Assembly: GCA_036583965.1 (NCBI GenBank)
Contig: JAZBQD010000030.1
Coordinates: 85,874,800-85,938,799 of the forward strand
Reading direction: 5' to 3'
Source: Prunella strophiata
Taxonomy: Eukaryota > Chordata > Aves > Passeriformes > Prunellidae
DNA length: 64,000 nt
Made by a program: the position numbers and the translations under genes. Below are positions 24,532 to 38,130 of this stretch, one piece after another. The stretch's first letter is position 1, and each line of letters opens with the position of its first letter. A model generated the notes under the pieces. That model did no database searches, was not told where the DNA came from, and was given only the letters and a program-made list of their open reading frames with translations.

Positions 24532-27299
24532 GAGCAGAGGACAAAATAATATCATTTGCCTAAGGATTTGGGGAAGGTGCAGTTCAAACACTGACAGAGA
24601 CTGTGGATACATCTTCACCCCAGGGGTAAAGACAGCTGAGATAACTGCCAGTGAAGCTGCTCAGGTCTACAAGCAGGATATCTAAGTTTGAGGAGCACCA
24701 GTGCTGAGCTAATAAACTGATGGTTTATGAACTCCCTGACAGGGCTTATCATCTTGTCACAGGGCTATGATAACTCACTGAGACTGTCTCCAGAATGGCA
24801 CTGTACAGAGGGTTTGTGGTTTTGTGCTGCATGGACTGAGCAAAGGTCCTCACTGGGAAATCTCTCCTGAGATGCCACTGTAAAGTGGCAGAATATTGCT
24901 GATCTCTGTAGTTTACTTTTACATACCCAAGAATAATACCTGGTAAATTTAGCATGCTTGCAGACTTCAATGTATGGTATGATATATTTTCTTGAGGGTG
25001 TTTCCAAAGGAGATAAACTGAAAGTGCTGGGCTTGCTGAAATCTCTGCAGCATGCTGCATGGGGGTTTTCAGTCTGTCTCCTTACTCTGGAGTAGAAGGA
25101 GCTGCAGGACTTTGAAGAAAGTGGCTGCATACTACACTGTTGAGGATGTTGCACAGGGTCAGAAGGTCACTTAAATTCCAAAAATTTCTATACCCTCTGT
25201 TCATCTAGCTAGAAGGCACTTCTAGACTGCATCACACTTGTATTTTGGTTGATAGTCCTTGGGTTTCCTCATGTTACTGTGCTCTGTTTGGTTGCATGGT
25301 GTGGTTTGGTTCCTGCAAGCTAGATACACTCAAGGTGGATTTCAGAGGAAAGTAAGTGAGGTTCTCCATTTCAGAGCTGCCCTTGGTGTGGTACATTCCC
25401 TAATGCAGCCATGATTATTTGGATGTTGAGCAGGTGACTTTGAGCCATGTGTGCTGTGAAGACGCTCAGACCAGGAGATCACACTAAACCTGGACTGAGG
25501 TGAAAACTTTCAACCGCAGGATGCAGGGCTTCAGCACTGACTGCTTTATCTACTGATTTACTCTTATCATACTGAATTATTTGCTAATGTAGACACAGCC
25601 TTAATCCTCTTTTCTAATCACATACTAAGTTCACTGCACACTGAAATGCAGATGAAAGTGCTTCCTTATGTAATGTTAATAAACCTGGTTCCAGGTTTAG
25701 GATCAGTAGGGTTTCCACCTTGAATTTCAGGGTGTTGAGATTTTCCCTCAGCAAGATGTTATTTAAAAAAAAAAAAATCCCAAGTGTCTGAAAAATCTAG
25801 AAGTCCATACAATTCCAAAGACACCTCCTGAAAAATAAAGCTGGAGACATACTTTTCCTTACCAATATTAGTGTTGAGATTTTTTGTTTTTTTTTCTGGA
25901 AAAAAAAATGACCTTCTTTACTAAGTTCATTACTATCTGAAGCCATTTTTCAAATTTAAGCTCATGGAAAGTCTACGTAATGTGGGTGACAAATCCAAAA
26001 CTACTTTTGCATATTTCCATACAGACTTTTGAAGCAACACCACACAGTGCCTTTTCCTGAATAAGACAGACTTTCATATTTCCTATTGTTTTTTTGAAAA
26101 TATGCTTATTGTTCAGTGAATTGTGGAACAAAGAGGTATTTAGGAAAACAACAATCCCATCTGTACTCCTGGAGAACAGCTCACATTAAGTATTACCATG
26201 CCCACCTTTCCAGCAACACCTGGGAAAGGGGTGAGAAAATGACAGTTTATTGATATCTTGTTTCACATAAGTGTTTCCTATCTTTTGACTCTGATGACAT
26301 AGGAAGGGACCTTGTCTCACAGCACACAGAACTTTGATCCAAACTCTCCAAAACAAAAGATATTATGAACTGCAAAATGAGAAGGTTATTTTGGATCACC
26401 CCGTTGATTTTTCAGATGGAGTGAGATTAAAGCACTTGCCCATTCTTCCATTAATGGGATCTATCTTGTAAATCATTTGGTGATCCAAATAAACATGACA
26501 GTGGTAAAACAACATCAGTAGCTGAGAACTTAGTTGTAGCCAGGATTCCACTACACATGTGAATATTTCAGTTACTATCTCTGTAATGCCAAAAGTTACA
26601 TTTATAAGCTACCAGGTAAAACTGGTAAAAATAGAAATTCCTGTGTTTCTACCTCAGGAATATACTTTTTTTTAGGTAGAATTTTCTGTTTTGCTCTTTG
26701 TCCACAAAGAAATTTTGTGTGTCAGGATAAACAGAGCAATATTACAGACTGTCCCTAAGCTTATGAGCTATTTCCTTAGTGACAGAAAGGAAAAGCAAAG
26801 CTGAAGTAGTTAATGTGCATTTCTGTTAAGCAACAAAACCAGAACAAGTATTTAATTAGTTACTTCCTTAAATATTCTACTATATGAAGAAAATATGTAC
26901 ATATACACTTCAATATAAATGTATGTAAAAGAGTAGAACTCTGAAACTTTCTTTTCCTTTAATGCAGAGAAAAGCAGTCTTCCTGTAACACTGCCTGATT
27001 TAAAATTTCATTTCTTTTCCAATCTAAACAATATTTGGAAAATGTTCACTTCTACAAATTAACACCATCAAGATTTTTTTTTAAACCAAGGTCTAATTTT
27101 AATGATAATATTTCACCTATAAAAAGTGAGGATAACAAGTTTGTATTCATACAAAAGTGTTAATTAATGAAAGACAAACCTTTGCCAGTTATTGACACAT
27201 TCCTCTGTAATCCTGTTATGTGGAACATTCTAATGAAGTCATAGTTTATTACTAATGATCTAGCTTTGTTTAAAAAAAAAAAATCGTGAGGGGGAGGGG
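24532..27299. other. Unannotated unique sequence
   Basis: No supported gene. Overlapping minus-strand frames at 24749-25154 (103 and 129 codons) have no recognisable domain. A 20-bp inverted repeat lies at 25680-25699. Confidence 0.4.
25680..25699. repeat. Perfect short inverted repeat
   Basis: TAAACCTGG and CCAGGTTTA, 9-bp perfect arms, are separated by TT. The palindrome could be a dimer binding site or chance. Confidence 0.7.
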
Positions 27300-27880
27300 G
27301 GGGTTGAAATAATTTATTTGCTTTGGTGTATTTTTTATCACAGCAGGTAAGAATGCTGCATTTTGACTGCCACATTGTATGCAGGATGAGGGGGTATGAC
27401 CTCAGAAGCAGCAATGGAGAACTTGCTCTTTCACACTTCAGCACACACTGCTGTGAACCAGCACTTTGGTCACATTATCCGCCGCACCACAAAGCTGTCC
27501 GCTAATTATCTCTGAATACCAATTTTATTGGACCTTAATTTTCAGTAATGGGGCCTGATAGTTTGAGAAGAAAGACAAAAGAAGGGTCCCTTTGTTTTTC
27601 CCTCACAATAACCTTCTAGTGCTGGAGCTATGGCAGAACTCATTAAACTTGAACAATGAGTTGAAATATGATCGTGTTATTTTCGTCCCTGCCCCCAAAG
27701 CAGGCTGGTCCTGTCTGCCAGCCTGTCCATCTGTCTAACGATATGGGAAGAGACATTGATTTTGTAGTGGACACTGTTAAAACACATTCCAAACTCCTAC
27801 CCAATCACTGGGAACATGAAAATCTGAGCAGAAATTTGATTCTTTTGTACATGTTTGGCAAGATCTCATGGCAAGTTTAG
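27300..27880. promoter_or_regulatory. Candidate conserved non-coding element
   Basis: The block has CpG-retaining sequence (CCGCCGCACC near 27479, GTCCGCTAATTATC near 27497), a homeodomain core CTAATTA, and two facing CCAAT boxes (CCAAT-TTT-ATTGG, 27519-27531). No repeat homology was seen. These are features of a putative enhancer, not proof. Frames at 27323-27505 and 27668-27880 show no domain. Confidence 0.35.
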
Positions 27881-28379
27881 CAGCAACTGGGATGCTGTAG
27901 AGAGGAGATTTGAAAACCCTGATTAAGCCAGGTTAGACGAAAGCTGATTTGTGTTTGAGGTGCCCTGTGGAAATAGATTCACACTAGCTAGAAATAGTGT
28001 TATTCATCCAAACTGTGAGTTAAAAGAAACTAACACTAAAATAAAAATAGTGTGTGCAGCTAATTTGTGAAAGACTGTAGGGTTCTGCTCAGCTGAGAGA
28101 TGGCAGAAGTTTTTGTACTGTCTTCAAAACTTGGCCATCACAAGGCATCTTCCACTAAGCAGTGGAACTCTTAAAATTTATTGCCTTTGAATTTAGGGTT
28201 TTTGCTCTAGTTTTTCAGTCTTTACTGAACACAGGGCTGGCAGCTGTGCTGTAGTTCATATAGTAACCTACCTCAGGATATACATTAATGCAGTTAAAAT
28301 CAATGGATTATTCAAAACATTAATAACCTATTTTATTGAAATGAAATTATTTGTTTTCATGTAAAAAATGTACTTTCTT

Positions 28380-28470
28380 CCAGGATTGTCTTATTAAGTC
28401 GTTGTAATGGCCATTTGGATTGCTCATAAACACTTATCTCCCTCCTGAACAATGCTTATTGTCTATGAGA
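28380..28470. promoter_or_regulatory. Possible conserved non-coding element
   Basis: Contains SOX-like cores (GAACAATG and TTATTGTC, about 28447-28463) close together, plus TTATTAAG and a CpG (AGTCGTTG). Low confidence without alignment. Confidence 0.25.
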
Positions 28471-31400
28471 ACCATCAATGTGTTTTTGGAAGATACCCTT
28501 CTCTTAAGCCTTTAAGTATCTCCTCTGTCCAAAATACTGCTTCATATGTATTTCATACAATTCTGAGGGTGACATATTTGTGGAAAATTTACATAAAAAA
28601 TGAGTGACCAACTCCTGTTCTGTTCAAGAAAACTTTACTAGCATCCACTTCAAGATTCTCTTGTGTACCCGGAAAGTCACACATAGCCCAGTTTTTAATC
28701 TTCTCTTAATTTTTGTAGAACATGCTACAGCCAAATGGAATATTACAAGTTATATGATTATTTTCCTTTATATTCAGCCTAAATTTTCTTTCTGCTAGGT
28801 GCCATTTAATTATTCCTAAATTAAGGTCATCACTATAAACCGAGCTTGTACGTACAAACTGATTAAAGGATAAATTTCTAAACAAAACAATATAAAGGCA
28901 GCCCCCTCCCCCATCTCTGTGCCCTCACAGAGAACTGACACACATTTAGAGGCACATAAACTCATGTCTAGCTAGGACTGGGAGCCTGCTGAAAAAATTG
29001 CCGTTTTGCAGAGTGGAGAAACAGGAGATTGTTTCAGAGGTATTATAAATACATATATATTTATACTTATATGTCTATGCACAGAAATTCATATCCACAG
29101 GCATGCACATACACATATGTACTTATATGAAGACTCCAAAGCAAAAACTCATTTAATTTTGATTTAACCTATTCCATGAATTTTATTTTAACATTCCATA
29201 TCAAAACAAATAATCTATTCTGTTAATAGTATTGCTCTTTCTATTATCCTGAGTATTTAAAGGCTGAAATTGTTAGTAGCTCTACACTAACTCAATTTAC
29301 AAAACTGAACATCTGGTTAACACAATGTGACTGTAAAGATTTTGATTTTGAGTGTATGAAAAGATGCTCATTCTGCAAGCATTATGTACTAGAATAGTCT
29401 GCATTTGATTGTAAAGTAAATCAAAATAAAATCAGAAAGGGAAAATATTTATTAACAGGCAGTAATTGAGTGCCCTTCAATGATATAATTTTCACATACT
29501 TTTTACATCATATAAAAAGTCTGATTCTTCTGTCATTTTCACATTTGTCAGTCAGCAGTAATTACACTGAGATCAGCAGAGAGACCAGTATTGAAACTGG
29601 CATAAGAAGACAAACATTGGGAATATAAAACTTCTAAATATAGCATTTGGTTAAACTTCTTAGCTTCTTTTGGGGAATTTTGAAGATTTTTAATGATCTT
29701 GCATTTTATTTCAATAATCTAAAAATCTCTCCTTGGTCTTTTAAATTAATGCCAATTTCATTCAGGTAGTTGTACTTCTATTAATTTTATCTTTCTTTTA
29801 ATTTTGACACAGTAAGTGAGCCATATGGAAAAATGTCAGTCTGATATTTGAGAAAGAGTGAACTAAAAAATAGCCTTGATCTATGATAAATGATATGATA
29901 AATGTGCACTGAAGAAAATAATCCAAATAACACAAATCATATTTATCATGCCTTCTTTAAAAGATTTTATTTGTGCTTCATTTTCCATCTAAATAAAGTA
30001 GTGGGTGTAGAGTTTGTGCACACCTGTACCTCTGCTCTTAGTGACCCTGTTTGCCTGCTGGTGTGACACCCAGCAGGAACCATGCCCTGACAGCTTATAC
30101 CAGCAGTGCTTACAGGAACTGGCTCTGCTCTTCCAGTGGGAATCCCTGGATGCCACTGGGAGAGAGTGAGACAGCAGAGGAAGGTACTGTATATTCAAAT
30201 AAATGTATAGTGGATACCATATGTTCCTTTCCAACAACCGCTACATTACCGCATTAAAGTTCAAATTCCAAGCATTCAAGGATGTAAATAAATTAAACAG
30301 TGCATCTATTTGTGCAAAGCATTCTTTATGAGGGACATCCATGTGCTTTTAATCAGTTTCATGCTGAATGAAAGAAAACTGTAAACTATGCATTAAAAGA
30401 AGGTTTGGAGAAAGTTATTTTTCCTCTATCTTCTGCATCCTAATTCAATGCTTCCCCTTGCTTTCAGTGATAAAATAAGTAATCTTCTAGCAACATTCAT
30501 GAGGAAAGTTTGATGTGGATTTACACTAGTGGAGCTACATTACAATGGGTAGATTTAAGGTATTATAAAATGAGTTTTTGGATTTGTTACAGAGGTATGA
30601 AACCCCTAAGACACAGGCAGATAGGACTTCCAACATATGGCAACCACTCTTATTATAAAACAAAACAGTGTTAAGTCAAAGTACCTGATTACAATTCACT
30701 AGTGCTATGTAGCTCTGATAGCAGGCTTATATTTAATGCCATAGAAACAATATAATTTATTTTTCTGTCTTCCCTTATCCCTTCGTTATTGGGTTTGTAG
30801 GCTTTGAAACCTTAAGCAAAAGGACAAAATATAAATTATAGAAAACATCAAAGTATGGTGAAATCAAATGACATTCCTTACGATCCTTACAGAGATAGCT
30901 AACACATTTCTTATGTGCAGTTTGGTCGAACTGCTATCACTGCAGAGCTTTAGTGCTTATAATTAGTAATCTTTTGGGAGCTATGGTAGCACACTTATAA
31001 TGTCAAAAATATTTAATTGAATGCAATAGTTAACTTGGCAGTGCAAAAATTCATTTGATAATGAGTTAATCTGGCCAAGATTTTACCCTGTTATCAAAGG
31101 GATCATTAGGAAAAAAACATAGCTATATAATTTTACTACATGCTACTTCTTCAGCTAAGTCTGTTTATAGATTTCTCCTAAATAGCCTACTTTGAGATGT
31201 AGATTCTGGAGGCAGAGCATCTAACACTGCACCTACTCACATCTACACATTCCGTACTAAATACAATTTTTTGGTGAACATTTTATCATCTAAAGCATGT
31301 AAATTGAGAAATATGTGACTGTGATGGACACGTCAAAAGAAAAATCACTAAGCCCCGTAGCCTAATAAACAAAATTCCGTTTGGGAAATGAATTGACTGA

Positions 31401-31699
31401 CAAGCAGCTCCTAACAAATAAATGCACATTAGATTCAGATGCATACTGGAGTATCAAATAACTGGATAATTTATCACCAGTCAAATTTAAAACCACGTTT
31501 TCTTGTCTTGGTCTATGGTTCCCATGCACTGCTATCTTATTAACAAGACTTTAATTCTCATACTGACACACAAGAGTGTTGTACTCTAATGAACTGTCTG
31601 CTCCTTGCTGAAATCTGGTGGTAATGTAGGATGTTAGTTACAATAATGATAATCTTTAGTATTTTTAGCCTGTCAGAATCTGCACAGCCAACAACAACC
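28471..31699. other. Unannotated AT-rich sequence
   Basis: No gene was recognised. A hairpin-capable repeat lies at 30054-30077; short frames on both strands at 29989-30257 show no domain. Confidence 0.4.
30054..30077. repeat. Imperfect inverted repeat
   Basis: CCTGCTGGTG and CACCCAGCAGG pair with one bulged base around a 3-nt spacer (TGA). Confidence 0.6.
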
Positions 31700-31960
31700 A
31701 GTCTTTTACTAAAACTCTACCTCATCAAACTAACTTAATTAGCAATTCAACTCCTTATTTTTGTTTTGGATTCCCCTCTGGCTACTAATTAAAGCTTAAT
31801 CGAAACTGCTGAACTGAGGTTGTAAAGAATTCATTAATATTAAAATTAGCCCCAACAATTTTTTTGGGCTGGTGCAATTTGTATTTGTTACTGTCAGGGT
31901 TTGAAATTCAGTTGAATTGTTAAGAAAGCTGCACCAGAAATTTGCTGTATATTCATATTA
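31700..31960. promoter_or_regulatory. Possible conserved non-coding element
   Basis: Repeat-free block with clustered homeodomain-like cores (ACTTAATTAGC, ACTAATTAAAGC, GCTTAATCG, CATTAATATT). Composition-based call only. Confidence 0.3.
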
Positions 31961-32339
31961 TAAGCAGAACAAATACGATGAATTCCAATAGTTGAACAAG
32001 TAATTCATGTTTTGACCATGCACAGTTCACATTACTTGTGTCACTGTTTAACACCAACAGACAAAATATATTTTCAGATCATTTTTCCAAAGTCATCCGC
32101 ATTTCTTTATCCTCCTAAGTGCTTTCATATTTTGGATAAAAGGAAATAAAAGGCTCTGAAAAAAAAAGAAAAGATTGATTTTATGTATTATCTTGACAAG
32201 ATTAATATGTTTGAAAAATGAACAGATTTACCACTTCACTTTGATTTTTCCACTTTTCTTAACATCAAAGATTACTCCAGCTGCAATAATGGTCATCTGA
32301 AAACTAAGATCAACTGAACTATGAGCTTCTGTTAAGGAT
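31961..32339. other. Unannotated AT-rich sequence
   Basis: No gene or repeat family recognised. Confidence 0.4.
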
Positions 32340-33060
32340 GTGTTTTTTCTGGTAACATATATCTCATTGAATTATTTTTTAGAAATTATTTTTTAAATTA
32401 CAATCTCTGCTCTATAAAATATTTAAATACATTCTTTTCTGAATTCAGTTTATTCTTTATAATTAGTTTAAATGTATTTTAAATTAAATTCCTTAGCTTA
32501 AAATAAGAAATTAACTTATATTTAAATATTATTAAATACTCTCAACAATATGAGTGAAACATACTTGTGTTTGTTTTTGTAAATTTCATAAAAATGTAAA
32601 TAAGAAAGGCATTCTTTTTATAGCAGATAAAAATGATTTTCATAATTCAAGTTCACTTTTCATTTTAACTTTTATGTTTTAATATTTTTATTGGAACATG
32701 TATATTTATTTTACCCTACAGGAAATTTTTTCAAGAATGTTTATAGGAAACAAAATTGTTAGGACTAAAATATACAGCAACTAATACTGTTTAACATATT
32801 TTATTAAATATAAACATTAAGATTATTTATATAATGCAAAACTTTACAAAAATATACATGAAAAATTACATATGCATCTAGGTTTCATTTAAATAACATT
32901 TATGACAAAACAATCATGCACATATTTAAAAATCAACATATGTCCATTTTTTACTTCCTGACTAAATCAACAATGGCATACAAGGCACACAATTTAAAAT
33001 CTTGGTGACAATTTCCATGAAGTTATTCAAATACAATTTGACTTCTGACAAGAGGATGTA
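32340..33060. other. Extremely AT-rich stretch
   Basis: By eye this is the most AT-biased part of the window, with long runs of mixed A and T (TTTAAATATT and TTAAATTA type) and almost no CpG. No gene was recognised. Confidence 0.6.
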
Positions 33061-36000
33061 ATTTATAAAACAGAACATGCCTATCAGTGGAACCTAAATT
33101 TGCATAATGAGGATACTTTCATTTCTGCAAGCACAGTTTTTGACATCCCAACTTGGAGCGCTGGAAGAATCTGGTGAAAAATGTCAATATACATAAGCAG
33201 GAAAATTATTAATAAAATACCCGTAACATTTATCTGATTTGAGTAAACAAAATAAATTTTGCTGGAAAAAGTAATGATTTTGAAAACTATAATAATGTGT
33301 TTCCTAAATGTGTAGAAGTCTAGCACTGCCTTTAGCTGCAATCAGCCTTGTAAACTAAGGGAGGTGTTCTGAGTTTATCATTAGCTGATAAAAACACTGC
33401 TCTGACATTAATGTTATGCATTTTTAAATCAGTGTTTTGATTCAATTCTCTGTTGCATTTCATATAAATATACTGAAGTAGTACCAGAAGAGAGGAAAGG
33501 AAAAAAGCCTTTATCCTTTCTTTAGTTGATAAACTTGAAATTGCTTCTTAACTTGGTTAGCTGGATAAGAGCATTCATCATTCTTGAACTGGAGAAAAAA
33601 TAGCTCTTTGCCCACCACAATTTTTTTTTTTTTTTTGAGTTGTTATTTCAGGTAAGCTTATGATCAGAGTTGAAATTCAAGAAATTCTGGAATAAATTTG
33701 CTTTAATTCAGCATCTCTTACCCACCCTACCATAAAGGATAGTATCAGATGACAATCAAAACCAAGTTACCTTTATGTTTCAAAGAGAGAACTCAGGCAC
33801 ACTGAAACAAATCTATTTTAGGTTTGCTTAAGAAAACATGGACTGTCAAGAGACAACAGTAGAAAAACATTTTTAACTATAAAAAAAAATTAAAAAATTA
33901 TACCAGAAATTTGGCTTTCCTCTATACACATTATTAATAGAATAATCTAGATTAAAACCAAGGAGACTTATTTTTTGTTAATCTTGCTGCTTGTTTATAG
34001 ACTTCCTAATTCCTTAAATTATGAAATCATGCTTGGCTTCCTTTTGTTTCTTCTGAGCTTCACTTTATGATCTCTCTGATATTTCTATTGAACTGTAAAT
34101 ATTCTGAGGGGAATTGCTTTGAAAACAGCGTTTTCACTTAAAAAACCACAAAACTTGTATATAAAATATATGTACAGACTGTGAGACAGATAAACAGTTT
34201 TGCTGGCCTCCATTGCTATAAAATTTAGAACACACAATAAGAACAGAAGAATAAGGAAAGAAAATCAAATGCAAAACAAAGCAAGGAGGCAAATCTCAGT
34301 GCAAAGTATTCATTTAATTCTAAATCACACTTGTTTGTATTTAAATTAAAGAACTAGATCATGGCTTTGAAAACAAATTCTTCACCATGGGCTTTACTCA
34401 GGCTGATACTTCTCTCACACACAAACCCTTTATTAAACTGAAAGAAGAGCAGGTCACCCTTATTTATTTGAGACACCAGCCTGATAAAATAAATAATTTT
34501 ATCAGGTGATTGATAAATATGGCTATAAACCTGGCACTTTTGCAATTAAATAACAATCTAAATCTAAATAATATTTTTTCTATTTCAAAACACATTGGAA
34601 ATGTTGCCTGGTGTAAGCAGAACTGGAACATGACTGTCACTGCCAACTACAAAATCTTGATGTAGAGAAAATAAAAAGAAAAATTATACAATTTCTGTCA
34701 AATAATTTGAAACTAAAATAATAAAATCATAGAACAAGATCACTGGCAGCATACTGAAGCAAATAGTAATTGCTTCTTAGCTGTTCTCATCATTATAATT
34801 TTGAGATAAGAAGGTATTTTATAAACATTTTTAGCTAAGAAACTTCACCACTTCTCTTTAAAAATTCCTTTTTATTATCAGTGTAGATTCCTAGGAAAGA
34901 AAGAAGCAGCTTGCTATTCAAACAGCTGAAATGGGAAAAAAAAATTGGTTGTTTCAACATTGCTTTTGCATCTTTAATTTCTTTCAATGCTCTGTACATC
35001 GTGAATATGTCAACTGAACAGACATCTCATTTCCAGTTGCTAACATTCCAGGTACAATAGGAACAAACACAGTGGCTTGATGAGTGGGAGCATTTGTGGG
35101 GTTGGGATGGGAGCTTGCTGCAACCTGCTGTGATGCCTGCACATCCATGGGGAATGGGATTGGCTAAAGCTGAGCTCTTCGATCCTCTCCCTCTCTGGGG
35201 CAGTATGTTTATCATACAAACTCCTTCCACAAATAAATACACTGAATTTGGTGCTGTGTGCATTCAGAAATTGCTATGAAATGCTATGAAATACTGTGAA
35301 ATACTGATTTTTTAAATGACTGTATTACTCAGACATGAATACTTTTGGTTCTGAATTTCCCAATGTGGAATGATCACAAATGGAGCTCTGTAGCAGCAGG
35401 TCACCCTGCAAAAACTAAATCCTACCAGCCTCCCCCTTTCCCAGTTTTTAACTAGGAGCACCCTCACTCCCACAGCTTACTCCACACTCAGAAGTGGAAT
35501 CAGACATAAATGCATATTGCTTTTAGTGTAATTTCTGCAACAGAAAAAAAAAATTCCAATATGTTGGCATATGTCTCAGAGATACTCACATTTGGGAAGG
35601 CTGGGAAAGACCTACAGATTTTTCACTGAAAAAGAAGCTCACAAACATTTTAAAATACACTCTTGTCACATGGCAGCTGGTAAACTCAGCAGAATAGGAG
35701 GGGACAGCCATGTTCCAGAACACAAACCTTCTTCAAAACCAACAGAGAACACAGATCCTGTGCTTGGACGGGAGGGAAATCTGTGTTCCCCCTAATTCCT
35801 TACTGACTGCCTGTTCTCTTAAAAAAAACCACAAATACCAAACTGAGGCAAAACTGGACAGTTAAGGCAAAGAATGTACCTTAGCATTTGTGGGAAATAC
35901 TCAAAAATTGCTGCTTCCAGAAGAGTGGGTGTGGAACTCTTCAAGAAATAGCTAATAGAAACTTGAAGGCAGATCTGAAAAAGTGCTTGTTGCAAAAGGA

Positions 36001-36420
36001 TGGGAGGAAATGAGTGACACCAAAAATGAATAGATATTGGGATTAGTATAACCATATAACTACTATTTTAATAAACATAGCTGAAAATTAAGATTTTCAG
36101 TCCCATAGTTTGGATTTCTGCTGCTTTGAGTAATTGTTGCTGCTATTGTTTAAACATTCATTGAAATAATAAGGCAAACATTACTGTTTCCAGTTGTGGT
36201 ATTTGCTATGTTCACAGACCTCTTACTAAATGCTCAAAACCCTAATATAAAACACTTCATAACACTAATAAGTGATTCTGCTTCAAGCATTCATTGTCCT
36301 ATCAGCTGAAAGGGTTAGCAATGGTAAGTCATCAATGTTCTGAGTGAACTGAATTACATTTTAAAATTATTTCTGGTTTGAATAGTTTTACAGTTGTCCG
36401 TAGTTGTGCCTTGAAATAAA
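33061..36420. other. Unannotated AT-rich sequence
   Basis: No supported gene. It contains a T-tract at about 33621-33636. Frames at 35027-35279 overlap on both strands and have no domain. Confidence 0.4.
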
Positions 36421-36426
36421 CGGCAG

Positions 36427-36449
36427 CCCCACCCCCCCCTCCCCCCTCC
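36427..36449 (-). repeat. C-rich tract with minus-strand G-quadruplex potential
   Basis: C-runs of 4, 8 and 6 separated by single A or T bases. The minus strand therefore carries closely spaced G-runs. Confidence 0.7.
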
Positions 36450-37223
36450 TCAAGTGCATGCATGCCACTGCTTTTTATTAAGACAATCAATGTTTAGTAT
36501 AGTATTTGACACTGGAGAATATTTTCAAAAATACAGGGATGGAGTAATCTATAAGGCCATTTTCACTGGTGACAGCAATTTTGCTCATGCACTACACATG
36601 TTAAAATATTTTAAACAAAGATAGTCCTCTTGATTTAAATCCCAGATTACCAGAGTGTGTGTGACTGCCTTGAAGAGCAGTTCTGGGTGGTGGGAAGGAA
36701 AGCAATGCAGAGTCAGGAGGAAGAGATTAACAAACCACGGGTATCTGTCTCTCCTATTCCCTCCCTAGCCCCATCTTCCACAAGTCCCTTGGCAGGAGTC
36801 TCTTGCTGCCCCTCGTGAGCCCCTGGCCAGGGGATGACCGATGGATCCCCTCCTCCACAGGTCCTGCAGGCTGGGGGTGCCTTACCACACTCCTAGAAAT
36901 ACCTCCCACACGCATGTGCTCACATTTCAAGGGTATTGATGCACTACCTCCACTCACACAGGTTTCAGTTTTTAATGTGGAAGCCAAATGCACACATTTT
37001 GGAGGTAAATTATGCAGAAAAATACTTTACATTTCTGCTGAGGCAAATGGTTTTTAAGTAGGTCTCATAATTACTTCGGGTGGAGAATGTGCTTTTTCTC
37101 TTTGGTCTGCTCACTTGCAGTTCATATGAGGAAGGATTATATTACTATCATTACACAAATACTTAAATGGGTCCATTGATTTGTTTATAAATGAGATATC
37201 AATGACAGTTAATTATTCAATAA
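36450..37223. other. Unannotated unique sequence
   Basis: No supported gene. Short frames at 36754-37057 occur on both strands without a domain. Confidence 0.4.
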
Positions 37224-37252
37224 CTGATCATTAATTTTGGGCTAATGATCAG
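37224..37252. repeat. Inverted repeat with TGATCATTA arms
   Basis: Perfect 10-bp arms CTGATCATTA and TAATGATCAG are separated by 9 nt. Each arm holds a homeodomain-type TAAT core, so a paired binding site is possible. Confidence 0.7.
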
Positions 37253-37949
37253 AGACCCCTAGGTCCTTCTAATTTTGCTTGGCTTGAAGGAGTAAATGAA
37301 ATCTGTTTGTTAAAAGCATACAGCAGACTACTAAGCATTCATTTTCATTCTGCTACAGTAAAGTAGTGTTTTAAACAGATTCATGAAATGTTTTAACACT
37401 ACTCAAGCAAACCTATCAATAGAAGAAAAGTTAAACACACAGTCAAGGGGATTATTATCTAGCTGTCTATACCTTTCATCTAATTTGACACTTATCCATG
37501 CGTTTTTTCGTGGAAAACAATTTTTTGCTTACTTAAATGGCCTGGTTTTAATTAATCTTTCTCTCTTTTCCTTGCATTTTAAGCTATCCTAAAGATCAAG
37601 GACTGTTCATACCTACTGGGCTACAGCAGTACCGGATGATGTTCGAAAAACATTGCTTATATAATGAGAGTATCACCAGTTCTTACATTGCTAATTAAAG
37701 TTCATTCTAAGTGTGCTTTCCAATACCTGTGTCATTACCCTAACAATTAATAAACAAGACAATATTTTCTGTCACTTCATCTGCATGGGGTGGAGTTCTA
37801 AAATTTCCAAAGAATAAATTAGAGAGGAATTAAGGTTGCAAAATAGAGCTAATGTCAAGCTGAAACTCTTTTCATTAACTCAATACTCACTTCTGCCAAG
37901 GTCTGCAGCACATATTTGATTCTGTAACATCAGTGTGCTGAGATCATTC
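37253..37949. other. Unannotated unique sequence
   Basis: AT-rich sequence without a recognised gene or repeat. Confidence 0.4.
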
Positions 37950-38130
37950 CAATATCATAATAGAGCACATTTAAAATGAGGAGTTGAAAGCTTGCAGCGT
38001 TAGCCCTGGATTTATTTGCTTTTCTTGGCTAAATGGACAAAAATAGCCTGGGTGGAGATCTGGTTTCCGTTCCCTTCAGTGGAGTTAATGCCGTGTTTGG
38101 CGAGTGCAAGGAGAAATCAGGGAGGTGGAA
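37950..38130. promoter_or_regulatory. Candidate conserved non-coding element
   Basis: Retained CpGs (GCAGCGTTAG, GTTTCCGTTC, TGCCGTG, GGCGAG, AAACGTG) in CpG-poor surroundings and no repeat similarity. Function is inferred from composition only. Confidence 0.3.
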
